Source: Chrysomallon squamiferum
Lineage: Eukaryota > Mollusca > Gastropoda > Neomphalida > Peltospiridae
Direction of reading: 5' to 3'
Length of the DNA stretch: 64,000 nt
NCBI GenBank assembly: GCA_012295275.1
Contig: CM022670.1
Span: forward strand, 20,877,646-20,941,645
Part shown: positions 21,617 through 64,000 of the stretch, in pieces
Position numbering within the stretch: position 1 is the stretch's first letter
How the letters are laid out: each line of letters begins with the position of its first letter
Made by a program: the position numbers and the translations under genes
Notes under the pieces: generated by a model
Database searches by the model: none
What the model saw: the letters and a program-made list of their open reading frames with translations, nothing else
Told to the model about the DNA's origin: nothing

Positions 21617-22870
21617 AGTATTTTATTGTTAAATGTATTAATGTAAAAAAAAAAAAGTTAAATTATTTCTGTTAATAAACTCATGTATATCATTTATTAC
21701 GTACGTTATTCTGTTCTTTAATATATATGCTAAAGCGATTTATAACTGGTTCATTATTTCAGACATTGTTTATTTTCGAAAATCAAATACAATGGTTTGG
21801 GATTGTCCATGTAATGAATTATTTATTTGATACATAATATTTAAAGCATTTCCCCTGCGGTTAGCAAGACAGCTAAACTGAACATTTAAACGTGATAACC
21901 AAACAGACAGAAATTCAGAAATGTAGTTTAAATATATTAATGACCGTTGATTAGTTAACAAACTTAAAATGGATAGATCTTATGATAAGTTTATTAAGTA
22001 TATGACAAAGAAGGAATGTAATAAATACTTTTTGTATATATCACAAATGGGACACTTCTATATGTGCATATAATGCCTGGAGCTCTGCTTATTTACAGTT
22101 TTTAAATCTTCTTACGCTTACTCTGTCAGCAGCTAGTTCAGAAATTTGTAAATTTTTTGTTATTTTTTATTTTTAAAAGAAGGAAAGGAATGAAGAAAAG
22201 AAAAAGAAGCCTTTTTTTCCTGAAATAAAACAGATTTAACAACTAACAGCGGCTGTAGTTGGAACAGTTCGGTGTGTTATTTAATCACACTTATCACAAA
22301 ACACTAGATACAATGCTCATTACACATATCTCATTAAAATAAACCATTCATTGTTGAATTCATCCTTAAATCTTTTGCATATTAATTAAAATTGACGTAT
22401 AAAAGCTTCAAAATAAAGGTTATGATCCATTTTATTATTATATATGTGTATAGATATATATATATATCGTGATAAACAAAGTGCCAGGATAGACTGCGAG
22501 AGTATTTTCTTTACGACTGCTACCAGTTTTTAAGCTGCTTATGAAGTAAACACAGGATGCCTCTCTTCAAATTCGAGTCCTTTCCGCTTCTTCTGAATTG
22601 TTCCTCAAGAAGGAAATAAGTCTTAATGACGCTGATCCATTCAACTTCTTTTCTTAACCGTGTTGTTTATCTTAGCACAAACGATTTCAGTTTTGACTTT
22701 ACAAAGAGACACCACGCAAGACGTGCGAAGAAGTGGAAGGAGCTAGCAGTAATTGTTCTAATTTAATGGTAACCTTGGAGACAGACAGAGAGAAAGAGAG
22801 AAAGAGGTTGAGAGGGGAGAGAGAGTTAGGGAGGCAGATGAGAGTGTATCGATGTGTGTGTGTGTGTACG

Positions 22871-22995
<125 letters not shown>

Positions 22996-23657
22996 GCGAA
23001 ATGTGACTGTGTATGGAGAGAAAATCATAATATTTCGAGTGAGTAGGAGGCTGTGTTAAACTGTCCATGTTTATGCTTAAGAAAGAGAAAAATCATACTG
23101 AGATACAGTTATTTATGTAATGCGAGAAAAATAAAGAAAGAGAGACAGATTATTAAATTTAACATTAATACTTTCACAAAATCTGTCAATAGATTTTGTT
23201 TTCATATATGTATTTTAATTATATATATATATAACTAGAAAAGATAACAGTATTAAAAATAATAGCCTAGTTATAATATATTTACAACACGAAAACAAAA
23301 GAGATCGCAACTCTATACTTTAACATATTCCTTAGAAGTACAAAACAAACAGCTTGCAATTCTATCCCTAAACTCATTACAATAAAAACGGGGCTTAAAC
23401 ATTAAATTATGTCAGAAAGAGAGACAAAAAAAAAAAAAAAAAAAAGAAGTATCTGTTAATAATCATTTAGATTATGGCGCACAATCGTGTTTGATAAGCA
23501 ACTGTGCCACTCCCCCGGTAGTAAACCCTTGGTCACGTGATACCAACACTCGAGTGCGCCAATTACTGGCAGAAACTTAATACAGGCCGTGGACTGATAG
23601 ACGGGGAAAAGTTTTAGACTGCGAAAGCAGCAGAACGCTTTAAAACCCACAAAAAAA

Positions 23658-52897
<29,240 letters not shown>

Positions 52898-52943
52898 AAT
52901 TTGGGATTTTTGCCAATCAGTATTATTATAGTGATCAAGAGTT

Positions 52944-52981
<38 letters not shown>

Positions 52982-54188
52982 ACCTACGTCTGCCAAAGGA
53001 TATTTTTGAAAAATTATGATACCTCTGTATTTTCAAACGCCGTGAAGGAAAGCTTGTTGTCTTCCCGCATGTCAAGAATTGGCCATTTCTGTTGTTATCG
53101 GGACGTTCACGGTTTTTCGAATGGTATAATGCGTAATGCGTATTTCAATGTATGCTTAGTTCAAGTGGATTACTGTTTAACTCAGCGGATGTCAAAATTT
53201 GGACACTCTCTACTCATTTATGATCCGTGTTTTTATTTTTGTCATGCAACGACTTTCTAAGTGCTATTGTGAATTGATGAAGTGTATTTCTGGTTTCTGG
53301 AACTCATCCAAAAGTTTATAAAGGACCAAACACATCTAGTTCATTTGATCATAACTTTAACAACATAACAAATTAATTTAATAGTCATAACTACGTATTA
53401 AACGTGTTTATATCCATGACCCTGAATAGAAATAATAACGGAAGGGTTAAAGTTCCAAATATTTATGTCATTGTTAAAATATATAATATCATTAGTTGTC
53501 ACATCGTCGCTAAATAATCTTTTCTGGACGGTGAGGGTGATTAGAGCTACTTTATTGTTTGTCAAGGTCTATACCTAATAATCTACGTTTTTTAGTTGTC
53601 ATCTCTCTATGAATATTCACTTTGATCCAAATACCAAATTCAACTTCAGATATTCTTCTGTATATTTGATTATTACATTTTGCATATATCATTATTTATG
53701 GTGTCATCCAACTGGTTAAGGACCAAAGAGAAAATGAGAGAAGGACTGTTGGTTTTAGATTAGCAGGAAGAGATCTGTTACACTGATCTTCCCACAGACA
53801 GGAAAACGCATACTACCAATCATATTAGCACTGGCTAAAATAGAAATCACCAAAGTACTGAATGTTTTTTTTTAAATATGTTTATTATTATTAACTGTTT
53901 TTTATTTATTTTTTATTTGTTTGTTTGTTTTTTGGTTTGTTTTATTTTTTTTTTTTTTTTTTTTTTTTTTATGCGGCTGATCCTGGAAGCAGGATCATGC
54001 AAAGGGCATTATTGTACGCCATATTTTTAATTTTAGATAAATAATGAATGAACTGAAAACTATAAGACCTAAAAGAGCAAGCATGTAATCAATAATTGAA
54101 AAATATACTATAAACAGTTGAAAATGAGTTTATTTAAATATTGGCAATGGCTTAAAAATAATAACACTGCCATATTTTCTGGTCTGCG

Positions 54189-54228
<40 letters not shown>

Positions 54229-54532
54229 TGCACGCACGCACGCACACAGAGGTTTGTACATATTCATTAGTATCGTGCTCTTTGTCTTCATCCTCATGCT
54301 TTGTACATTTTCCTATCGCACTGTAATTTAATTTCTCACGCACAAACCTAACGAATGGTTTAATGTTGGTATGCGAAGAGCATGTCCAGTCGATGACTTA
54401 GTCTTTAAGTAGCTTTTTGTAAAAACAAAATAACACGTACTGTTCACTGTAATGTTTTTACGTATCAACACAGTATTATATGTGTACATATTAACAGACT
54501 TCTGTTTCATTCATTATCTTTGATGCAATAAA
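52898..54532 (+). other. Probable 3' UTR of the receptor
   Basis: Non-coding sequence with a T33 tract (52945-52977) and (CA)n (54189-54225). It extends to the first well-placed AATAAA at 54527. Exact UTR end unknown. Confidence 0.4.
54527..54532 (+). promoter_or_regulatory. Candidate poly(A) signal of the receptor
   Basis: AATAAA about 1.6 kb after the stop. Chosen by position only. Confidence 0.35.
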
Positions 54533-54616
54533 CTGGCTTTGTGGAAAACGTAATTTCTGTCAAATAATTATAAGACTTGGAAAAGCAAGTCAATAAAAAA
54601 GAAAAAGAAATTACAA

Positions 54617-54617
<1 letters not shown>

Positions 54618-54680
<63 letters not shown>
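54618..54680. repeat. (ATT)n microsatellite
   Basis: Uninterrupted ATT triplets. Confidence 0.95.
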
Positions 54681-54684
<4 letters not shown>

Positions 54685-56071
54685 ACACTAAAGTGAAGAA
54701 CAACTACACTTATAGACAGTTTTTTATTATTATTTTAAACTCGTTTGTTTTATTCATTTTTTTTTATATAACATATTTTAATATTCTGAATGTGTAATAA
54801 TGTGATTCACGAGAAGAAATCACTCTTCAAGTCACTTTAATCTATTAGTAACAATACATTTTTGATATACCCCTATTCATAGTCAGAAAAACATATAATT
54901 ATGCTTTTTAATGGACAAGTTCTCTGGCACTGGTTGAAACAGAAAACAAATGAATTCTAGGAAAAGTGCTCTTTCCTAATTTGTAAATTAATGAAAAGAT
55001 TACTTAAAATAGTCTTCCTGACCAAAAATGCGAATAGTTTTCGCTATGCAGTATCATCAGGGAAATGAATAAATATAATTTTCCATCCACGGTTTTTTAG
55101 CTAAAGACAAAACGAAAGCATGTGTACGGAGTAGGCTTCAAAGGGGAGTAACCGTTGTATATGTATGAATGAATGAATTATTTTCCATTATAACACAGCA
55201 GATGTTAGTACTTATTCAAGATATAGACAAGTACTGGGTACAAGTATTATTGTTATATTTGTGTTATATTTAAAATTGTATATAAATTTATAGAAACAGT
55301 CAAAGAGGGCAAAAAATGTTTGTTTTTTTTTTCTTTTAACTGTCAAAATAAATTTAAATAAATTAGGTCTGTGTACGTTGTTGGTGTTTTATTGTTATTT
55401 TGGTTTGTTTTGTTTGTTTATTTTTTCTTTTCTTTTTTCTTTTTTTTTACTTTTTTTATTTTTTTAATTATTTTTTTTGTTTTTTTAATTGGAATTCCTA
55501 CGGTTTTGGGGTTTCTTTTTTTTTTTTTTTTTTTTAGATTTTTAATTTATGTTCTGTTTCTCCATTTCGTGCAAAAGTTTCGTGTTACAATTCACAAAAT
55601 ACAGAGACGTTATCTAATTTGTCTTCTTTTTGTCCGTACGTCTGTAACGAAGTACAAGATAAGTTAGTAACAGGTTGAGAATGGCACTTGAAGCAAAGTT
55701 GGTCAAAATTGCCACGTCACCAGTCTGTATCACAGTGGTGAAACAACGAACTGAAAAATAACAAAAATGATAATGAGAGTAACAACGGCCAAAACATCAA
55801 ACAAATCTAATTAAAAATACAAATAAATATGTAAGCAGACATATCATATATTCCAGTTTGGATCCACCCGAATTATAACTTAGAAATAAAAAGAGCAAAT
55901 ACGAGTCATTCCCTTAGGTTATAAATTATCAGCTGAGAAAATACAGTCAAAAGCTCATGATAACTTCAACAAACCACGACTTACATATCAAACACATCTT
56001 TCCTAATTGTGATATTTTAAGTATTTTGTAAATACACTATTCTTCTCGCCTTTTTCATTTCTAATGTTTAA

Positions 56072-56072
<1 letters not shown>

Positions 56073-56127
<55 letters not shown>
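56073..56127. repeat. (ATT)n microsatellite
   Basis: Uninterrupted ATT triplets. Confidence 0.95.
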
Positions 56128-56128
<1 letters not shown>

Positions 56129-56425
56129 TCCCAGATACTGCATCGTTTTATTAGAATACACACCATCCTAAGGAAAGTTACCATACCTATAGTTGTATAT
56201 GACGCCATTGCCCACGTTGTATGGCTGACATTTCCCGCATCCTGGCTCTTCACAATGGCTGTAATCTGAATGAGTTTACTACTCGCACTTATTGGCGTCA
56301 CTGAACTCTAAAAATGTAAGATTACCAGTGTTAATTCAAGTGACTTTCGAATGCATAACTTTAAACATCAGAGAGAGACAGGGAGACAGCCTGAGAGAAA
56401 GAAAAAGAGGGAGTGGGGAGACATG

Positions 56426-56707
56426 CAGGGCCGGATTTCCCATAACAGGTTTTCTAAGCTACTGTCTAGGGCGGCAGGATGATAGTGGCAGCAGTTTGTG
56501 TTACATAAATTTGTATTTTCACATTTGATTTATAAATAAATCATTATGTAAATGTAAAACCATGTTTTTTCCTTTCAACTAGATCATAAGTTATAACCAT
56601 TCATATTATATAAACTAAGTGAGAAGGTGAGGGGGACTTGAGCCTTGAGAAGGGGGCGGTAAAATTTCTTTAGCCTTTGGGTGGCAAGCATTTTAAATCC
56701 AACCCTG
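56426..56707. mobile_element. hAT-like non-autonomous DNA transposon (MITE), 282 bp
   Basis: Left end CAGGGCCGGATTT and right end AAATCCAACCCTG are 13-bp terminal inverted repeats with two mismatches. The flanking eight bases are GAGACATG on the left and GAGATATG on the right, a target-site duplication with one mismatch. CAGGG termini with 8-bp duplications are typical of the hAT superfamily. The interior has no transposase frame. One substitution in the duplication and two in the ends point to an old insertion. Confidence 0.8.
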
Positions 56708-56917
56708 GAGATATGAGATGCTTCATTTATTTATTTTTGTATTTTATGTGAATTTAAACAAATATTTATTTATTTATTTATTTATTGTTTGTTTGTTTGT
56801 TTGTTTGTCTGTTATTTTTTTTTTTTGTTTTTTTGTTTAATTTGTTTGTTTGTTTAATTGTTTGTTTTCGATAAGTCTTTTTTTGTTTTGATGTTTTTAT
56901 TCTTTTTTTTTTTTTTT

Positions 56918-56929
<12 letters not shown>

Positions 56930-56964
<35 letters not shown>
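56930..56964. repeat. (AT)n microsatellite
   Basis: Pure AT after a T-rich stretch. Confidence 0.93.
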
Positions 56965-56967
<3 letters not shown>

Positions 56968-57165
56968 ATACTCACAATTGCTGTAGTTAATACAACATCG
57001 GGAACAAATCTGAACATAATGGTGACACAGCAAATAAAATAACTATCAACAGTTAAGGTTGAAAACCATCAAAAATGAAATGTATACACAGAGTCAAAAG
57101 ATAGTTAGGTAGTCTGGTTGTTTGCCGTCCCAAATATAACTGTTTTTTTTTAATTATTTTGCATT

Positions 57166-57169
<4 letters not shown>

Positions 57170-57251
<82 letters not shown>
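57170..57251. repeat. (GA)n microsatellite
   Basis: About 80 bases of pure GA. Confidence 0.97.
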
Positions 57252-57252
<1 letters not shown>

Positions 57253-57368
57253 ATTAAATTTCATATCGCATCTGTTTTCTACATGAAACTTCAGAGTGTA
57301 TGTTGTGAATGTGTTTTAAAACTGAAAGAGACAGTGACTTGTTTCATACAAAAAAGTATTTAAAAGTT

Positions 57369-57402
<34 letters not shown>

Positions 57403-58211
57403 TATTATACAGTATACTCAGTATGATTTCAGCCAAAAAACAATGTATTTACAATAAAGTGTTTATATATTTTTAGCTACAGGACAGGTTTTGGGTCAAA
57501 AGTCCACATTTCTAAGTAGCATGTGTACATCAGTTGACAAGTTATAATCTTTAACTGACTATAAGAATCAGTAAATGAAATAAAATAAATGAAAATAAAT
57601 GAAAAAAAAAAAAAAAAAGAATTTAAGAAAAGTAATAATGATAAAAACATTTACTAATTTAGCCAATACTCATCGAAGACTAGTCATTTCACAAAAGCAT
57701 ACCCTCATATACACACTGTTTACATATCAATTGATGACGTAATAGTTGCAAGTGTCAAATGTTATTTTGAGCAGAAATCTTATGGACAGAGTTGACTGAC
57801 ATAATTTCGATAATGGAGAAAAGAAGAGGTAACGTCTTTCTTTTTTCTTTTTTAATCACTAAACAAATATTTTCAACAATGATCATTATTAATTAATTTG
57901 TAAACATATACATATTCATTTAAATTTGGGAAAAAATATTAATTATCATTTCGGGTTATATTTGTAATAGATGAGAATAAAAATGGAGTATCACTAAATG
58001 AAATCTAATAAGCACCTGAGAGAAACAAAATTATTTTAAAATCATGAACGTATATTATAAAAATAGGTACAATAAGTTTGGGAAATTCAATTCGAGGAAG
58101 CAAGAATAAATAAAATATCTCCCAGCTATGTTTTTCGTGACTATTATAGACATAGTTTTATATTGTGTAAATAATGTAGTTATATCGCGATCCCACACAA
58201 CAGATTATTAT

Positions 58212-58215
58212 TAAC

Positions 58216-58283
<68 letters not shown>

Positions 58284-58304
58284 CAGCAGCAGCAGCAGTA
58301 GTAG
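58212..58304. repeat. (AGT)n-(AGC)n microsatellite
   Basis: Pure AGT triplets ending in four AGC triplets. Confidence 0.95.
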
Positions 58305-60328
58305 TGTGGAAAAATTAATAGAATATAATATAACATTCGCGCAGGAATACGATTTATAAAATACCATTACCACTAGAGTACTGCATATAGGATAATCTAA
58401 CTCGAAAATAATGTCAGGTTATGCGGATTACCATATTGATATAGTACTAATAACTGATTAAAGGATACACTGCGAAATAAGGAAGAGTTTTTACTTTGAA
58501 GCCATTGCTATAATGGAGAATTAAAATAATCAGGATCAAATCTGTAATATATAAAAAATAAATAAATAAATAATAATAATAATAATAATAATAACAATAA
58601 TAATATAAAAATTGTCTTCATATGTGAATGATGATTAAGTTAACAAGTATTTCTATAAAGTACTTTCAAAGCAAGTCTAGAATTTTCTAAGCCCTTCTAC
58701 GTATTCTTTTTGTGTTCATTATTAGCCTACCTATCCACAAATACGTACACAAACATATACACACACACATAACGGACATACACATGTTATTTAGACGTAT
58801 ATAAATCCCACACATACATACATACATAAATACATACATACACAAATATATACACACTCACTGACATATACACACTATTTTTGGTCGTGCATAAATCATC
58901 AAAACTTTAGGCTTTAATTAATTTACATTAGTTAAGTTTTAATTCAAAAAATTAGGCTTATAATTTTCTCCCTCACCTTGTAAAACGAGAAATCCATATT
59001 CGCTGTACGTCGATAACGGATAGCCCATTGCAAACTGATACGTTAACATTATGGAATAACTGCAGAATCATAAAATTATACATTATTCTAAAAAATATAT
59101 ATTTACAGAAATAATAAGCAGATAACTGTTTTTAAATTTATTTAATTAAAATCAAAATACGGTTTTAAATTTCAAATTAATTTTCAAGAAAATATAAATA
59201 TATAAAGCTTTTTAAGAGTTATAATAAGCCCTGAATAAATGAATGCTTTAAAATAATAATATACATTATTAATTCTGATACAGAACATCAAATCAGGGTA
59301 TGGGTCTACTACACCGACATCATTTTGAGATTCTGAAACTTTTGATTACAAATTTAAAAATAAATAAATAAATAAATAAAGGAATAAAGGAATTAGTTTA
59401 TAATGGTAAATAAAAATGATTTTTCGTAAATCCCACGTTTTTGCATTATTCGTTCACTGAGCTGAGGCAAAAAAGCGTACGTGTAAAAATTAGTATTTCT
59501 AACATAAATGGGCTAAAATTATAAGTCCAAACGCTTAATAATATATATTGCACGTATCGAACATGTCTGTACTTAAGTCAGTAATGGTTTACGAGGTCAT
59601 TCTAAGAGGCCATACTTACCCACACTCCTCTAAAAGAACACTGCCGAGACTAACTCCTTTACTGCTCCGAGCTTTAATAACCGACAAAATTTGTGGAACT
59701 TTCAGAATTACACATGTCGCAAGCACCGTAAAACTGAGAAAGTTGCAAAAATATTTCAAAATATCAGACGTTTCAACAGACATCGTGTTGAGTCGTTACG
59801 CACACCGTGTAAAACAGGTCAATATCCAGCTCGCGATAACTCGTTTAACTCTTGGTAGTACAGTTATGCAGATTATCTGAATTGTGTTTGGATTATACTA
59901 ATTTATAAAACTTGAAGATAAAAACGTACTAGGTCAATAAAAACGTACTAAAAATAAAATAAAGAGTGATAATAAATATTAGGACGTGAACATACAAACA
60001 TTTAATTATAATGATAAAAATGAAGACCCAGTTAAATTATAATGTTGTATAGTAATTATGTTGAGAAACACGATAATAATAAATCGATCTAATTTATGTT
60101 TTGCACTAATGGACAGCATATATAATTACTTGACAGCTTGCTTTGATTAGCACGTTAATTCTTTTTTCAAGTTCAATTGCGTTTATTGTTGTCTGTGCAC
60201 GGGCATATGTGTGTACCAAAACTGTAGAAAAATTCTGCTGGATATAAAATAAGTTCGCTTGGGTTGGTGTATTTTTAATTGATTACGAGGTGCAAGACAC
60301 ACACAGACACACAAACGCGACGTTATTA

Positions 60329-60365
60329 TTATTTTTTTTTTTTTTTTATTTTTTTTTTTATTATT

Positions 60366-60394
<29 letters not shown>
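60329..60394. repeat. T-rich homopolymer tract
   Basis: Long T run broken by short TATTATTA interruptions, about 400 bases upstream of the RSPH10B start codon. Confidence 0.9.
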
Positions 60395-60397
<3 letters not shown>

Positions 60398-60794
60398 TGA
60401 AAATTAATCGTGTATTGTATGATTATTTTTATATTTTATAAAACATTCAAAAGAAAATTTTGATGAAAAACAAAAGTAAAATATTCATAAAATTAAGATA
60501 TTAGATAATAATAATAAGACGAAGTAAATATATAAATATGTTGGTTTGTTTTTTGTTGTTTTTGTTTTTTTTGTAATTTATATTTTTAAATTATAATAAA
60601 TTTTATGGATTTTTATTCGTTACCAAGCACTGACAAACATTCTTGACGACAATAATGATACTGACTTACGGAAACGACCGATTTGCATACACTGGTTTTA
60701 CAAAAATATATCGCAATATTGTACGTTATTATCCTATTTTCTTTCATACGCTTTGTACCTGTCTACTGAATTTGTTTACATTGTCATTTTCATC

Positions 60795-62090
60795 ATGGCA
60801 ACTAAAGAGAGTAAAGCGAAAAAGGTAAAGGATTTCGACAAAAAAGCAGCAAAAAAGTTAGAAGATGCATTGCATGATGATAAAAAGGATGATAGTGGGC
60901 AAGACGATACTAGCCGAGATGTCACCACAGGAGAGGGCGAAGAAACTAATGAACTGAGTCCTGATAATGTTTCACCAAACAAAGACACGATACCAGAGCC
61001 CATATATGATGAACCAACATTGGCAGAGCTTATTATAGAATGGTTCGTTGTTATTATTTTTTTATTATTATTATTTTATTGGAGGGATATCAAACAATAA
61101 TTACATGAATATTGTGGTGTGTTTTTTGTTTTTGTTGTTCAAGTTTTGTGCCATTAATATCTATTTCTCTCTCTCTCTCTCTATCTGTCTATCTATCTAT
61201 CTATCACATATAATAATGATATATGTATACAAATGAATTTTAAAACAAAATTATTTTTTTTTTTTTTCGAACATAAATTCACTATGCCACAAAGTTAGGA
61301 TTTAAAAATTAGTATTTTTATTCACTTATTTAATTATAATCATCATTAGTAGTAGTAGTAGCAGTGCAACAATAACAGTAATAGTAGCAGTAGTCATTTG
61401 GTATAATAATTATTCTTGAGGTTTTATGCATGCATTATTGCTTAAAACAGTTATTTAATAAATACATGAATATATATGTTATTTATTTAATTTTTATCTC
61501 TGATGTTATACACTATTATTATTTGTTTATTTTTTATTTTTTGTTCATTATATATTTTTTTTTTCATTAACTGTTCTGTGTTTTAGTTTTGAAGGAGAAA
61601 AGATTCGTGGTTTGTTTGAAGGAGATGGGCAGGCATTGTTTTCTGGAGGACATCTTTACAAGGTATTCATCTTTTCATTTTAAAATTTTTATTTATTTAT
61701 TTATTTGTAGATATTAAGAAATCACCTAAATAGTGTAAATATTACTAGTAGTAGAAAAAAATTAGTAACTATCTTCTTTATTTTTTTTTTGAAGTGAAAA
61801 AGAACTGAAGAATATAATCATTTCCAGATTTTTTCTTTTGATGACTAAAAATATTAATGTAAATCAGCTAGGGTGTTCCTAGAATGTACAAAACATTTTT
61901 TTTTTTTTTTAAATATTCTGATTATGTTTTGTAGTTTATCCGTTCATCACTAAAGAATAATGTATATTTCAACTTTCCAGCTATTTAATAAGGATTTTTA
62001 TAATTAAATCTAATTTAGATAATTAACCTATTAATAGTGGCAATTTAGGATTTATTTTTATTATTTATTCAATATATGTACACACATACA

Positions 62091-62125
<35 letters not shown>

Positions 62126-63269
62126 CACACACAATTAAAATCTTTAGCTTATTTCTGAACTTTATTTAATTGTTTTTTTTTTCACAGGGTCAATTTTCAG
62201 AAGGGCTCATGCATGGGAAAGGTCTTTACATGTGGAAGGACGGGATTGTCTATGAGGTAAATGTTTGTTTCATCATTACTGAAGCCCTCTCACTTCATTC
62301 ACTAGTGCACTCCTCAAACACCAATTGTTTATAATAAATATAGTTATGTATTAATACTTATATACTAAAATTTATTTATATATTCATATTCTCACATTAA
62401 TTTAACCAAAAAGCTGTATACTGACACTTACACAATTATTCACTGATTATATACTCCTATGCATTCATTCATTTAATGTAGTTGTTTCAAAATGTGTGTA
62501 TAAAGTATAATTTCATTTATAGGGTGACTTTTGTAAGAATCAGATTACAGGAAAAGGAACATACAAATGGCCTGATGGAAGGTGAGGCAGACCTTTGTAT
62601 CTTAACATTATTTTATTCAGCTATTATAATAATAATAATAATAACAATAAAAATAATAATAATAAAAATAACAGTAGTAATAATAATGATGATAAGCTTG
62701 AGCATGGCACAAAGTGTAAGCTTTATTAATCTGCAGTTCATACAATGCTTCACAGATCATTATTCTGTGTAACCCTTTCATCAATATGACTGTATAAATA
62801 AATAAATATATGAGAACAAAATAAATGGCTGTAACAGTTTATTACATTTTGTTTAAAATTTGTTATTTGTCTCTGTGTTTCAGTTCATATGAAGGAGATG
62901 TAGTAGATGGTAAGAGACACGGTATAGGTATTTTCCATTGTCCTGATAATGTCATGAGCTACAATGGCGAGTGGAATAATGGTAAACGACATGGAAAGGT
63001 TTGTTTTCTAACATGACAAAACTTATCAATAGGGTGTTGTTGTTTATGTGGATGCTCGTTTTTTTTTTTTTTTTTTTTTTATTGATAAAATGTATAGAAG
63101 CATCTTCATTATGCTATATATTTGTTTTTTCTCATCGGATGCCTTTATTTCTACAATATATAGCTTTAAATTGTGGAATTGTCATTATTGTTGTTATTGT
63201 TGTTCTTGTTAATAATGTTATATTTTAGAATTATATAATTTATTTTCTATCTCTGTTTAATGAATAATT

Positions 63270-63332
<63 letters not shown>

Positions 63333-64000
63333 TAATAATTTGCAAGTTATGATTATATGAGAAAATGAATAATTTTTATTACAGGGAAGAATGGACTATG
63401 ACAGTGAAGGACATTCTTATTATGATGGTGACTGGGTTTCAAATATCCGTCATGGTTTTGGCACTCGTCAGTACCCATCAGGCAACATTTACCAAGGCAT
63501 GTGGTTCAGCAATGTCAGACATGGTGAGGGTACCATGAAATGGCTTGATAAAAATCAGATTTACAATGGCCAGTGGGAGAATGGAATTCAGGTAAATTCA
63601 TCATTAAATATACTTAAAGCATTTCAAATAAAATAAAATGAAATAAATGAATGAAATTCATTCTAAGATATTTTTATTAATTAGTGATAATAATTTTTTT
63701 TTTTTTTTTTTTTTTTTTTTGTTATGATGGTTATTATGTGTTTGAAAATATTCTTTGTTATGAAATCTGAGCGAGAAATTGAGAACTATACTACCACAGT
63801 GATTATTCTTATCATCTAACAGCATCATTCAGTGAATTAGAAAATTTATGCAACAGTGCTAAACACTCCAGGGTTAGAGAATTGGTTGGAACAGAACAGT
63901 TTCCAGTTAGAATGCAGAAAAGTACTGAAACACTGACATGTGATATTAATAACATAGACTACTTTTTAGTAGTTTAAATAAAGCCTTTCAGTTGGTCTTA
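60795..64000 (+). CDS. RSPH10B: Radial spoke head 10 homolog B, 5' half (gene runs off the window)
   Basis: Coding exons: 60795-61042, 61587-61662, 62188-62256, 62523-62581, 62884-62998 and 63385-63591; phases 2,0,0,2,0,0 agree. They give 258 residues: a charged Lys/Asp/Glu-rich N-terminus, then LAELIIECFEGEKIRGLFEG and about six to seven MORN repeats (YKGQFSEGLMHGKGLYMW, YEGDFCKNQITGKGTYKW, YDGDWVSNIRHGFGT and so on). Order and wording match vertebrate RSPH10B closely from the pre-MORN block onward. The family builds the radial spoke of motile cilia and sperm flagella. ATG at 60795 is chosen because it starts the basic N-terminus and the frame joins exon 2; an upstream in-frame ATG at 60753 is possible. 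The exon 1 donor (TG|GTTCGT) is weak. No further exon is seen between 63592 and 64000, so the gene continues to the right. Confidence 0.93.
62094..62124. repeat. (CA)n microsatellite in RSPH10B intron 2
   Basis: Short CA run. Confidence 0.9.
63269..63331. repeat. (TTTA)n microsatellite in RSPH10B intron 5
   Basis: TTTA run about 50 bases upstream of exon 6. Confidence 0.95.
63692..63720. repeat. T homopolymer
   Basis: Pure T run in RSPH10B intron 6. Confidence 0.9.

Larger units (their letters stand above)
54533..60794. other. Intergenic region between receptor and RSPH10B
   Basis: No gene supported. It holds several microsatellites, T-rich tracts near 55320-55540 and 60329-60394, and one defined mobile element at 56426. 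A 105-codon frame at 59563-59880 (plus) is less AT-rich than its surroundings but has no recognisable domain. Confidence 0.55.

Noticed and set aside
59563-59880. 105-codon frame upstream of RSPH10B
   Set aside because: No recognisable motif, no splice partners and no promoter evidence; could be chance.

Overview
The window is animal nuclear DNA. Genes are split into many short exons with GT-AG introns, the sequence is AT-rich, and it is loaded with microsatellites ((GA)n, (ATT)n, (TTTA)n, (AGT)n, (CA)n). The proteins are metazoan: a C-type lectin, an adhesion GPCR, a MAM receptor, an EGF-like receptor and a cilium radial-spoke protein. The repeat style and the lectin-headed adhesion GPCR suggest a lophotrochozoan, possibly a mollusc, but nothing seen fixes the phylum.

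Layout. At the left edge (150-761, minus) is the first exon of a secreted or membrane protein with two EGF-like modules; the rest lies outside the window. A repeat-rich gap follows. At 7455-11003 (plus) is a type I membrane protein with a signal peptide, one MAM domain, a Ser/Thr-rich stalk, a membrane helix and a tyrosine-rich cytoplasmic tail. At 13032-18240 (plus) is a short gene for a secreted C-type lectin. At 23658-52897 (plus) is the main gene: a 21-exon adhesion GPCR with signal peptide, C-type lectin domain, mucin-like linker, HormR, GAIN/GPS and 7TM. I assembled all its splice junctions, and the reading phase agrees at every one. The only disturbance is inside exon 6, which is one base short. 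After a gap containing a small hAT-like element, the 5' half of a radial spoke head 10 homolog B gene (RSPH10B, MORN repeats) runs from 60795 off the right edge.

The lectin gene at 13032 and the front of the receptor are tandem duplicates. The four lectin exons differ at 9 of 456 bases by eye, and their introns are also close to identical, whereas the signal-peptide exons differ at 24 of 70. The lectin cassette is a symmetric phase 1-1 module, so it could be spliced in frame to either downstream partner. The EGF, MAM, lectin and lectin-GPCR genes lie side by side and all encode surface or secreted recognition proteins; RSPH10B is an unrelated ciliary neighbour. About 90% of the window is intron or intergenic DNA with no coding signal I can support.
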